Source: Christensenellaceae bacterium
Lineage (GTDB): Bacteria; Bacillota; Clostridia; Christensenellales; Aristaeellaceae
DNA: 8,044 nucleotides
Assembly (NCBI GenBank): GCA_017881705.1
Contig: JADGQP010000070.1
Location: 1-8,044, forward strand
Direction: 5' to 3'
The notes under the pieces are model-generated. The model had not been told where the DNA came from and searched no databases. It saw nothing but the letters and a program-made list of their open reading frames with translations. Of this stretch, positions 1 to 5,876 are shown piece after piece (position 1 is the stretch's first letter; each line of letters opens with the position of its first letter). The translations under genes were made by a program, and so were the position numbers.

Positions 1-16
1 CAAGGGTAACGCCGTA

Positions 17-50
17 AAACGGGTGGCCCAAGCGGGCTGATAACCCGTTT
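17..50. other. nested stem-loop, unidentified
   Basis: AAACGGGT (17-24) pairs perfectly with ACCCGTTT (43-50). Inside the loop GCCC (26-29) pairs with GGGC (34-37) across the tetraloop AAGC. A second hairpin follows at once: CCGCCC (61-66), AAAAA, GGGCGG (72-77). The compact nesting suggests a structured RNA end or a terminator region of a transcript entering from the left. The family was not recognised and the strand is uncertain. Confidence 0.35.
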
Positions 51-158
51 GCGTGGCCTGCCGCCCAAAAAGGGCGGGCTTGTTCTCATGTGTATGTTCT
101 CGCCCGGAGGCGGCTTGCTGCCGTATATTTAAGCAAATAACAGGCGATTGAACCTGTT

Positions 159-221
159 CGCCAACATAAAGACCCGGCCGGACGCTGTACGTCCGGCCGG
201 GTCTTTATGTTGGCGCTTTTT
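159..221. terminator. probable bidirectional intrinsic terminator
   Basis: Two perfect 26-bp arms (159-184 and 190-215) flank a five-base loop CTGTA (185-189). The stem core is GC-rich (GACCCGGCCGGACG). On each strand the core is followed by TTTATGTTGG. On the plus strand the full stem is followed by CTTTTT (216-221). It lies about 90 bases after the stop of the minus-strand TtcA-family gene and would also stop any plus-strand transcript entering from the left. The absence of a T-tract beyond the full stem on the minus strand makes that direction less certain. Confidence 0.6.
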
Positions 222-304
222 GGTTTGTCCCGTTCGTTGCAAACCGACGGCGCTTCTTTTACGCACCTTGTGCGACGGGCGCGTTAGCCGCGGCCGTATC
301 CGGC

Positions 305-1057
305 TTACTCTTCATCCTCGTCCCGCGGCGAGCGCGGGCCGGGCTCCTTTTCCCAGAGGCTGTACTGATCGTCGTTTTTTAAAGCGGATAGCAGTTTCTC
401 CTCCAGGTGCGGGTAACGCTTGCTCATCTCCTGTAAAAGTGCCTTCATTTCCTGCCGCTTGGTATAGCCGTTGGCGGGGCAGTCGTTCACAAGCACAGGC
501 AGTTCGAGCCGTTGCTGCATATGGATCACATCCCGTTCCGGCATATACACCAGGGGGCGGATCACAGTGATATCCTTCCGGCTCATGTAGGTTTTTGGGT
601 GGAAGGTGTGAAAACGCCCTTCGTAAATCAAGCTCATCATCAACGTTTCCAACGCGTCTTCCCGATGGTGGCCCAGCGCCAGCTTGTTGCAGCCCAACTC
701 CTTGCTGATGTCGCACAGCATGGCGCGGCGCATTTTCGCGCACAGCGGGCAGGGGCTGCGGTCGTGCCGGATCTCAAAGATAATCTGGTAAAGGTCGGTA
801 TAACGTACGGTAAGCGGTACGTTCAGCTTTTCGCAGAAAGCCTCCACCTTGCTTGTATCCGGCGGGGTTGGGCCAGCGGTAAGCATAACGGCTTGCAGGG
901 TAAAATCCCCCTTGCGGACGCGTTGGTACATTGAAAGCGCATACAGCATCAGCAGGCTGTCCTTGCCGCCGCTTACGCCTACGGCGATTCGGTCGCCCGG
1001 GTCGATCAGGTGAAAATCCTGGTCGGCGCGGCGTACGCGCCCGAGGGTGGTTTTCAT
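305..1057 (-). CDS. ttcA: TtcA-family tRNA 2-thiocytidine biosynthesis ATPase
   Basis: A 250-residue PP-loop ATPase that probably adenylates a tRNA cytidine (C32 in characterised TtcA) for sulfur transfer in the cytoplasm. The PP-loop SGGKDS is at 29-34. CPLC at 103-106 matches the paired cysteines of TtcA that hold an Fe-S cluster, and C193 is a good candidate for the third ligand. GHHREDALET (129-138) is the conserved family motif. The C-terminus is acidic. An upstream in-frame start would add 29 residues (to 1144), but the ATG at 1057 is preferred because it begins just before the PP-loop domain and only 8 bases after the stop of the upstream gene, implying translational coupling. The SD there is weak (AGAAG, rather far upstream). 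It is the third gene of the fba cluster. The family is clear; the exact tRNA substrate is inferred from it. Confidence 0.88.
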   Translation of the reverse strand: MKTTLGRVRRADQDFHLIDPGDRIAVGVSGGKDSLLMLYALSMYQRVRKGDFTLQAVMLTAGPTPPDTSKVEAFCEKLNVPLTVRYTDLYQIIFEIRHDRSPCPLCAKMRRAMLCDISKELGCNKLALGHHREDALETLMMSLIYEGRFHTFHPKTYMSRKDITVIRPLVYMPERDVIHMQQRLELPVLVNDCPANGYTKRQEMKALLQEMSKRYPHLEEKLLSALKNDDQYSLWEKEPGPRSPRDEDEE

Positions 1058-1065
1058 GGGAGGGT

Positions 1066-2952
1066 TCACTTCTTTTCGCAAGGAATATCGCATTCTTTCA
1101 CGGTGGCACCTGATTCCCGCAACACAGGGCGGGCGAATAGACACAGCAGATAGGGGACGGAATAAACCAGAGGCAGCGCATACCGGCTGCCGATGGCGAA
1201 ACCCGCGGACAGCAGGCAGGAAAGCAGCGTCGCAAGCGGCGCGACCAGCAGCCAGGCGAGCTTTTTTTCCCGTGTGCGTCTAAGCAGGTACCAGCCCGCG
1301 AACATCGCCCACACGTAAAGCCCGCTGGCTTGTAGTTGGGAGATGACCGGCAGCGAACGGTAGCTGCTTTCCAGGCTCAGCAGTTTGTCCTGCAGGGGCG
1401 CAAGCGCAGCCGGATGGGTGATGGCCAGCGCCTGTGGATACTTTGGGGAGGACGCGGCCACCATGCGTTGGTAATAGCTGGCGGACGTATCGAAGGGGTT
1501 AAGGAAACCGCCGGATAGCGACCAGAACGCGAGCAGCGACGTGAGCGGGTGGGAAACGGTCAGCCGTACAGACAAGCCCGCGAAAGCCAGCTTGTCTGCG
1601 AAGGTGTGGCCGTTAAAATAGCGAAACATCTTGCGCGTACTGTCCGACTGGCGGGGGGTATAGGCCGCGGCGAGCTTATCGGCTTCCAGCAGCTTATCCA
1701 CCGCGGCGTACTCCTCGGCGGTCAGATCCTGCGGAAAGTTCTTCATAACCCTCGCTGTCTGCTGGATGGACACGCCCAATACGTCGGCGGTGCTTTCCAC
1801 CGGGTAGGCAATCCGGGGCACCACGAGCACGTTAAACAGCAGCAGCACCGCCAGCGGAGCCGCCAACAGCGCGCTTCTAAAGGGTGTTTTCGGCCGAAGA
1901 ACACGAAGAAACCGCACCAACAGTACGACGGTCATCGGCGCGACGGCCAGAACGCCGTTATGTCGCAGTAACAGCACGCCCAGCGCGGCCAGGCTGTAAG
2001 CCACCCACCAGCGTATGGCGCGCCATACCGCCTGCGGGTGTAAAAAGGCGCGCGCCGAAAGAATCACAAAGGCTAAGAACGCCGCGGAATAGGGGACGTC
2101 CTTCACGACGACCGCCGCGTTGAGCATGGCGGCCGACAACAGCGCGTAAAGTGCAAGCAGCGCGCGCCGTGCACCGGCCGGAAAGCCTTCGCGCGCCAGC
2201 TCCGCAACGCTCAGCGCCATCACGCCGGAAAGCAGCAGCATTTGCAGCAGCGTATACAGGAACACGCCGAAATTGTCTCCGCCCAGTTGCGAGCCAAGCC
2301 AGACGACCAAGCCCAGCAGCCAGGTATACGCCTGGGGATGGTCGCCGGTGGGCATGATCTGGCCGGTGAACTGCTGAAGCGCGCGTGCCGCGTCGTCCGT
2401 TACCGCGCCGGGCCAGCGCGCGATCAGCGAGGGCAGCCACGCGAGCAGCAGCAGCGCCCACGCCATTAGAAAAATACGGCGGGCACCGGCTTTTTCCGGA
2501 GGTTCTGAAAAAACGGCTTTCGCGTCCAGACGGAGAAGGCGGAACAGCAGCGCCTTCATGCCCACGAAGGCGAGCGTGAAAAAGCCAAACGCTTTGCCTG
2601 CCAGCAACAGCAGATGCTCGCGCGATAAAAAGCCCGCGAATACACCGTCGTCCACGGCGTACACTGCACCCAGCGCGCATACCAATGCGAATGCCGCCGA
2701 GAGAACGCACAGTTTCGCTTTTTCGCCGCGCTGCCAGGCATAGGGCGCGAACGCGTAACGCCCGTGCAGCCACGCAAGCGCCAGCAGCAACAACGCTGCG
2801 GTTGTTTCCTGCCCTTTGAGGGGCGCGAGCGTATCGCGTACGAAAAACAGGAAGCAGGAAGACTGCGAAACGTCTGTGCCGTTCAGCAGAATCGCCAGCG
2901 TGCCCGCGAGCGCGAACAAGGCGACCGCAGCAATCCGCAGCGTTTTACGCAT
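1066..2952 (-). CDS. DUF6020-like polytopic membrane protein
   Basis: A 628-residue integral membrane protein with roughly a dozen hydrophobic segments, an N-terminal membrane anchor and a polar loop at about 385-480. Motifs I associate with the DUF6020 family of Bacillota are an acidic PGAVTDD (181-187) followed by DHPQ (204-207), KDVPYS (284-289), RHNG (330-333) and an SIQQTARV segment opening the polar region. The layout, with acidic residues in an early loop followed by many helices, resembles GT-C glycosyltransferases. A role in moving sugars onto a lipid or wall polymer is conceivable but unproven. A TTG at 2970 gives six more residues. The ATG at 2952 is chosen because GAGGTG lies 8 bases upstream of it. 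It follows fba by 112 bases and is probably co-transcribed with it; no substrate can be inferred from the neighbours. Confidence 0.75.
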   Translation of the reverse strand: MRKTLRIAAVALFALAGTLAILLNGTDVSQSSCFLFFVRDTLAPLKGQETTAALLLLALAWLHGRYAFAPYAWQRGEKAKLCVLSAAFALVCALGAVYAVDDGVFAGFLSREHLLLLAGKAFGFFTLAFVGMKALLFRLLRLDAKAVFSEPPEKAGARRIFLMAWALLLLAWLPSLIARWPGAVTDDAARALQQFTGQIMPTGDHPQAYTWLLGLVVWLGSQLGGDNFGVFLYTLLQMLLLSGVMALSVAELAREGFPAGARRALLALYALLSAAMLNAAVVVKDVPYSAAFLAFVILSARAFLHPQAVWRAIRWWVAYSLAALGVLLLRHNGVLAVAPMTVVLLVRFLRVLRPKTPFRSALLAAPLAVLLLFNVLVVPRIAYPVESTADVLGVSIQQTARVMKNFPQDLTAEEYAAVDKLLEADKLAAAYTPRQSDSTRKMFRYFNGHTFADKLAFAGLSVRLTVSHPLTSLLAFWSLSGGFLNPFDTSASYYQRMVAASSPKYPQALAITHPAALAPLQDKLLSLESSYRSLPVISQLQASGLYVWAMFAGWYLLRRTREKKLAWLLVAPLATLLSCLLSAGFAIGSRYALPLVYSVPYLLCLFARPVLRESGATVKECDIPCEKK

Positions 2953-2979
2953 ACTTGTTTCACCTCGCAATCAACGGCG

Positions 2980-3031
2980 CGCCCCGCGTCCAACCCCAAA
3001 CGCGGTTAAAGGGGGAACTGAACGCGGGGCG
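2980..3031 (-). promoter_or_regulatory. intercistronic hairpin between fba and DUF6020-like gene
   Basis: CGCCCCGCGT (2980-2989) and ACGCGGGGCG (3022-3031) form a perfect 10-bp GC-rich stem around a 32-base loop that could pair further (AACC/GGTT). It starts 33 bases after the fba stop and ends about 14 bases before the GAGGTG ribosome site of the next gene. There is no T-tract on the minus strand. It is therefore more likely a 3'-end stabiliser or partial attenuator than a full terminator. This role is inferred. Confidence 0.5.
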
Positions 3032-3064
3032 ACCTTTTATAGCTCGTTCGCCATAGGGAATCGG

Positions 3065-4000
3065 TTAAGCCTTGCCGTTGCAGCCCAGCACATTCACGAT
3101 TTTGTGGCGCACCATCTCACGGATGCCGTCGCGCGCGTCGCTCATGTACTGGCGGGGGTCGAAGTGGTCGGGATGCTCGGCAAGATGTTTGCGGACTTCG
3201 GCTGTGAAAGCCAGGCGCAGGTCGCTGTCGATGTTAATTTTGCATACGGCCATGCTGGCGGCTTGGCGCAGCATTTCTTCCGGCACGCCCTGTGCGCCGG
3301 GCATTTGCCCACCGTACTGGTTAATCATCTGCACGTACTCGGGGATCACGCTGCTGGCGCCGTGTAAAACGATGGGGTAGCCGGGCATACGCCTGCCCAC
3401 TTCCTCCAGAATATCAAAGCGCAGCTTGGGTTCGCCCTTGAACTTGAACGCGCCGTGGCTGGTGCCGATGGCGATGGCAAGGCTGTCACAGCCGGTACGC
3501 TTCACAAACTCTTCCACTTCGTCGGGGTGAGTGTAGGAACTGTCCTCGGAGGACACCTTTACCTCGTCCTCCACACCGGCCAGACGGCCGAGCTCCGCTT
3601 CGACGGTAACGTACTTTTTCTGGCTGTGCGCGTATTCCACGACCATCTTGGTCTGGGCGATGTTCTCATCAAAAGAAAGGTGGCTGCCGTCGATCATCAC
3701 GCTGGTGAAGCCGCCGTCGATGCAGCTTTTGCAGGTTTCAAAGTCGGGGCCGTGATCCAGATGCACTACGATGGGCAGGTCGGTATCTTCCAGCGCGGCT
3801 TCGATCATCTTCATAAGGTAAACGTGCTTTGCGTACTTGCGCGCGCCCTTGCTTACCTGCAAAATCAGAGGGGCGTTCTCCAGCTTTCCGGCTTCAGTAA
3901 TGCCCTGGATGATTTCCATATTGTTGACGTTGAAAGCGCCGACGGCATAACCGCCCGCGTACGCTTTCCTGAACATTTCCTGAGTGTTGACCAATGGCAT
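3065..4000 (-). CDS. fba: class II fructose-1,6-bisphosphate aldolase
   Basis: A 311-residue cytoplasmic zinc enzyme that reversibly cleaves fructose-1,6-bisphosphate to dihydroxyacetone phosphate and glyceraldehyde-3-phosphate in glycolysis and gluconeogenesis. GAFNVNN (21-27) is the typical N-terminal motif. HLDHG (80-84) carries the likely catalytic D82 and zinc ligand H83. VEAELG (133-138) follows. H182 in IGTSHG and H213 in LHGASS are the other zinc ligands. INIDSDLR near the C-terminus is the phosphate/substrate loop. Length is normal for the family. The start is firm: AGGAGGT sits 7 bases before the ATG. It heads the minus-strand cluster with its own promoter. Family members can act on tagatose-bisphosphate instead; no tagatose-pathway genes are visible, so fructose-bisphosphate is preferred. 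Confidence 0.95.
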   Translation of the reverse strand: MPLVNTQEMFRKAYAGGYAVGAFNVNNMEIIQGITEAGKLENAPLILQVSKGARKYAKHVYLMKMIEAALEDTDLPIVVHLDHGPDFETCKSCIDGGFTSVMIDGSHLSFDENIAQTKMVVEYAHSQKKYVTVEAELGRLAGVEDEVKVSSEDSSYTHPDEVEEFVKRTGCDSLAIAIGTSHGAFKFKGEPKLRFDILEEVGRRMPGYPIVLHGASSVIPEYVQMINQYGGQMPGAQGVPEEMLRQAASMAVCKINIDSDLRLAFTAEVRKHLAEHPDHFDPRQYMSDARDGIREMVRHKIVNVLGCNGKA

Positions 4001-4030
4001 AAAAAGTACCTCCTACAATGATATCGGTTT

Positions 4031-4059
4031 ATTATATCAAATCGGGGAGGGATTGGCTA
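4031..4059 (-). promoter_or_regulatory. fba promoter
   Basis: On the minus strand TATAAT (4036-4031) is a perfect -10. TAGCCA (4059-4054) is a 4/6 match to the -35, with 17 bases between. Transcription would start near 4024, leaving a short leader before the AGGAGGT site. TGATAT (4019-4024) and ATATCA (4034-4039) form a 6-bp inverted repeat overlapping the -10, a possible but weak operator. Confidence 0.6.
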
Positions 4060-4132
4060 GTGCAAGATTTGGGCGATGAAACGCCATGATTGGGGAGGGG
4101 GAAGATTTCCCCTCCCCGGGCTTCCAAAGGGC

Positions 4133-4177
4133 TTCGCGCCTGTGGGCGCGACCAAAGGCTTTGCGCTCGCCCTTTGG
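4133..4177 (+). repeat. composite hairpin unit, copy 1
   Basis: The first hairpin is CGCGCC (4135-4140), TGTG, GGCGCG (4145-4150). The second is CCAAAGG (4152-4158), a loop with CTTTGCGCTCG, and CCTTTGG (4171-4177). The unit recurs inverted at 4275-4232, with a stem pair exchanged from G-C to A-T in the first hairpin and a differently sequenced but still paired stem in the second. Confidence 0.65.
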
Positions 4178-4206
4178 AAACCTTCGCACGCCGACTCAAT
4201 CAGATT

Positions 4207-4224
4207 ACACACCCGCAGGTGTCC
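4207..4224 (+). repeat. degenerate copy of the first hairpin type
   Basis: ACACC (4209-4213), loop CGCA, GGTGT (4218-4222). The core CACCCGCAGGTG differs by one base from CACCCACAGGTG in the copy at 4260-4271. This supports a repeated hairpin family inside the element. Confidence 0.5.
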
Positions 4225-4231
4225 GAAGGAT

Positions 4232-4275
4232 GCAGGGGCGAGCGGAAAGCCCCTGCTCGCACCCACAGGTGCGAA
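4232..4275 (-). repeat. composite hairpin unit, copy 2 (inverted)
   Basis: Read on the minus strand, CGCACC, TGTG, GGTGCG (4273-4258) is followed by GCAGGGGC, a loop TTTCCGCTC, and GCCCCTGC (4256 down to 4249, then 4239 down to 4232). It matches copy 1 at 34 of 40 positions, and the loops are nearly the same while stem sequences change in a paired way. Confidence 0.65.
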
Positions 4276-4390
4276 ACTCTGTGCCCTTTCCTTACCTTGG
4301 ATTCCAAAGGGTTTCACAAAAACCTTTGGGCGCACCTCGTTTCGCAAAACGTAAATTTTCCCCCTTCGGCTCGCGCGCAGGTGTGAACTG

Positions 4391-4399
4391 TGCTATACT
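4391..4399 (+). promoter_or_regulatory. extended -10 promoter of the VanW-family gene
   Basis: TGCTATACT has an extended TGN followed by TATACT (5/6 match to TATAAT). The bases 17 upstream (TCGCGC) are a poor -35, and the repeat element ends just here. Transcription would begin near 4406, with AAGGAG at 4418-4423 serving the TTG start. Confidence 0.5.
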
Positions 4400-4433
4400 A
4401 ATCCGTACCCCATTGGCAAAGGAGTGTTCGCGC

Positions 4434-5690
4434 TTGGTCAAACGCGCTTTATCGGTTTTACTTTGTTTTTTACTTTGGCTGCCCGCGGCAGTGGCAGAGG
4501 ACGCTACGGTTACCATCGCTTCGTCAACGGATGCTGCGGCTACCACCGCTTCGTCAACAGACGCTTCGGTTACAACCGTTCCGTCAACAGACGCTTCGGA
4601 TACATCCATTCCGTCAACAGACGCAAATGTTACGGCCGATCCGACAACGGATGACACCGTAGTGGAAGACTACGTGGAAGACGATGGCATGAGCGAGATC
4701 GTCGGCCAGGCGGATCAGGCTTTGCCCAGCATCGAGGGTCTGACGCCCCTGTATACCACCAAAATTAAACCGCTGACCGCTACGGGAACAGGTACATCCA
4801 TCCACGCCGAACAGGATGATAACAGCGCGTCTCTGGCAGTCGTTGGCAAGGGCGAAACCATCACCATCTATAAGGTATTCCCCGCTTATGTGCTTGCGGA
4901 GTACGACGGCGTAGTGGGCTTTGTGAAGCGTACAGGCATCGACGAAAATTGTACCACGATTGACCCGGAAAACACGGCGCCCTACGGGGTGACCGTTATG
5001 AGCTACGTCGCCACCACCACGGACGTAACGCCGATTCACATTACGCCAGACAACAGCAGCGAAACCTTCCCCATTGTGGTGGGCAAGGGCAGCAAGGTGG
5101 CGATTCTGGAGTTTACCAACGGCTTTGCCAAGGTGCTTTACTGGCGCAGCTACGGTTATATCGACGCGACGCTGCTGACCGATCTGGTGGTGGTGTCCCC
5201 GACAGACGAACCCATGAGCGACGATACGCCCATATCCGCGTTCAGCTCGTTTTTTAAGTACAATAACGGCGTGGAGCTTAACGACGGACGTGTGAAAAAC
5301 ATCGTGCGTTCCTGCGAACTGATGACGCGTGTGATGCAGCCCGACGAACAGCTGGATTTTAACGCGCAGATCGGCCCCTATAAAAAAGCGAACGGCTATT
5401 TTCCCGCGCCGGTGTTGATTGACGGCGGCAGCCAGCCGGGGTATGGCGGAGGAACCTGCCAAAGCAGTTCCACCCTGTATAACACCGTGCGAAAACTGCC
5501 CGGTATCACTATCGTATACCGCCGCCCGCACGGCCCGGGCTGCGCGCGTTACCTGCCCATGCACCAGGACGCGGCTGTGGGCAGCGACAGCCTCAACTTT
5601 ATTTTCCGCAACGATTATTCCTTCCCCATCCGCATCCTTGCCGAAAGCACCGGAGAAGGCGTAATCACCATACAAATATTCAAAGATTAA
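4434..5690 (+). CDS. secreted VanW-family protein with SH3-like domains
   Basis: A 418-residue exported protein of unknown biochemical role; VanW is named for a vancomycin-resistance cluster but has no proven reaction. Residues 1-21 form a signal peptide (KR, hydrophobic core, cleavage after AVA). Residues 29-68 are four 10-residue Ser/Thr/Asp-rich repeats, then an acidic stretch (DDTVVEDYVEDD). Two SH3b-like segments follow at about 116-168 and 195-248 (GKGETITIY and GKGSKVAIL are equivalent positions). The VanW domain covers about 280-415, with GYGGGTCQSSSTLYN (336-350) and H366 in RRPHG as family hallmarks. The start is TTG at 4434 with AAGGAG nine bases before it. The same frame stays open back to 4086, but that part is repeat DNA and would bury the signal peptide. 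The likely location is the cell surface. No partner gene for glycopeptide resistance is nearby. Confidence 0.85.
   Translation: MVKRALSVLLCFLLWLPAAVAEDATVTIASSTDAAATTASSTDASVTTVPSTDASDTSIPSTDANVTADPTTDDTVVEDYVEDDGMSEIVGQADQALPSIEGLTPLYTTKIKPLTATGTGTSIHAEQDDNSASLAVVGKGETITIYKVFPAYVLAEYDGVVGFVKRTGIDENCTTIDPENTAPYGVTVMSYVATTTDVTPIHITPDNSSETFPIVVGKGSKVAILEFTNGFAKVLYWRSYGYIDATLLTDLVVVSPTDEPMSDDTPISAFSSFFKYNNGVELNDGRVKNIVRSCELMTRVMQPDEQLDFNAQIGPYKKANGYFPAPVLIDGGSQPGYGGGTCQSSSTLYNTVRKLPGITIVYRRPHGPGCARYLPMHQDAAVGSDSLNFIFRNDYSFPIRILAESTGEGVITIQIFKD
4518..4655 (+). repeat. 30-bp tandem repeats in the VanW-family gene
   Basis: Four full 30-base units (4518-4547, 4548-4577, 4578-4607, 4608-4637) and a partial fifth encode ASSTDAAATT, ASSTDASVTT, VPSTDASDTS, IPSTDANVTA and DPTTDD. 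They form a flexible, possibly glycosylated or wall-spanning linker directly after the signal peptide. Unit number could vary between strains. Confidence 0.85.
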
Positions 5691-5740
5691 GCGATCCGCT
5701 GGTAAGCAAGCGTTTAACCCCGGCGGTTTGACAACGGTCA

Positions 5741-5771
5741 CAGGTGGGTGTTTGTGCCCACTTGTTTTTTT
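5741..5771 (+). terminator. intrinsic terminator of the VanW-family gene
   Basis: CAGGTGGG (5741-5748) pairs with CCCACTTG (5757-5764), one G-T wobble, around an 8-base loop, and is followed by seven T (5765-5771). It lies 50 bases after the stop codon and isolates the gene from the phosphatase downstream. Confidence 0.8.
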
Positions 5772-5778
5772 ACATTCA

Positions 5779-5828
5779 TTAAGGAAAATTAACCAGCGAT
5801 TTACACGAACCTTCGGTGGATCTTACGA
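5779..5828 (+). promoter_or_regulatory. candidate PhoP box upstream of alkaline phosphatase
   Basis: Hexamers resembling the Bacillus PhoP site TT(A/T/C)ACA recur at about 11-base spacing on the coding strand: TTAAGG (5779), TTAACC (5789), TTTACA (5800, perfect), TTCGGT (5812) and TTACGA (5823). They occupy the place of a missing -35 ahead of an extended -10. Control by phosphate limitation would suit an alkaline phosphatase. The outer hexamers are poor matches and the regulator is not in the window. Confidence 0.4.
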
Positions 5829-5833
5829 AGAAC

Positions 5834-5842
5834 TGCTATCCT
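5834..5842 (+). promoter_or_regulatory. extended -10 of the alkaline phosphatase gene
   Basis: TGCTATCCT carries TGN plus TATCCT (4/6 to TATAAT), the same TGCTAT start as the VanW promoter. No -35 is seen at the right distance (CGGTGG at 5814-5819), consistent with an activator-dependent promoter. Transcription would begin near 5849. Confidence 0.4.
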
Positions 5843-5876
5843 CTTTTTGTACAAATATGAAAGGATGATGAAAGCA

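Larger units (their letters stand above)
1..304. other. non-coding stretch with several dyads
   Basis: No convincing gene is visible. In one plus frame the first 40 bases read KGNAVKRVAQAG then TGA (38-40). This could be the last residues of a gene entering from the left, but it is too short to recognise. The stretch holds a nested hairpin (17-50), a 6-bp GC hairpin (61-77), a small hairpin AACAGG/CCTGTT (139-158), the strong hairpin at 159-215 and a small hairpin CGCAC/GTGCG (262-274). It lies downstream of the minus-strand cluster, so at least part of it is a 3' end region. I could not match 1-158 to RNase P RNA, tmRNA, SRP RNA or a T-box. Confidence 0.6.
4091..4389. repeat. fold-back palindromic repeat element (MITE/REP-like)
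   Basis: The sequence is packed with hairpins. GGGGAGGGG (4092-4100) pairs with CCCCTCCCC (4109-4117). TTCCAAAGGGC (4122-4132) pairs with GCCCTTTGGAA (4169-4179). CCAAAGG (4304-4310) pairs with CCTTTGG (4323-4329). A composite two-hairpin unit occurs at 4133-4172 (plus) and 4275-4236 (minus) with 34/40 identity. The ends carry GGGGGAAGATTT (4097-4108) and AAATTTTCCCCC (4353-4364), inverted repeats matching at 11/12. No transposase is present and no target-site duplication was recognised. It could be a non-autonomous mobile element or a dispersed structured repeat; copy number in the genome is unknown. Confidence 0.65.
4001..4433. other. divergent intergenic region filled by repeat element
   Basis: This 433-base gap lies between the divergent fba and VanW-family genes. 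It has the fba promoter at its left end, an extended -10 for the VanW gene at 4391-4399, and a repeat-rich fold-back element between. Frames here stay open on both strands (for example minus 4347-4057), but they match no known protein, have no ribosome sites and are made of the repeats, so I call no gene. Confidence 0.65.

Noticed and set aside
17..50. Possible T-box core because of GGGTGG followed by GCGGG
   Set aside because: The conserved ACCGCG portion is absent and no aminoacyl-tRNA synthetase or amino-acid gene follows on the plus strand.
139..162. Possible tRNA T-arm on the minus strand (GGTTCAATC)
   Set aside because: The stem pairs only with an 8-base loop, and no acceptor, anticodon or D arm is found around it.
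1055..1144. 29-residue upstream extension of the TtcA-family protein
   Set aside because: It would overlap the end of the preceding gene by 79 bases. The ATG at 1057 begins immediately before the conserved domain.
1958..2773. Arginine-rich minus-strand open frame of 271 codons in another frame of the DUF6020-like gene
   Set aside because: Its composition is that of an out-of-frame reading of a membrane protein gene, and the accepted frame has clear helices and motifs.
4057..4347. Minus-strand 96-codon frame with FAPVGA/VAPTGA-like peptide repeats
   Set aside because: The peptide pattern comes from the DNA hairpin repeats, similar peptides appear in plus frames of the same DNA, and no ribosome site precedes it.
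4614..5741. Minus-strand open frame of 375 codons opposite the VanW-family gene
   Set aside because: The plus strand carries a signal peptide and VanW hallmarks. The reverse frame has no family features and runs through the terminator region.
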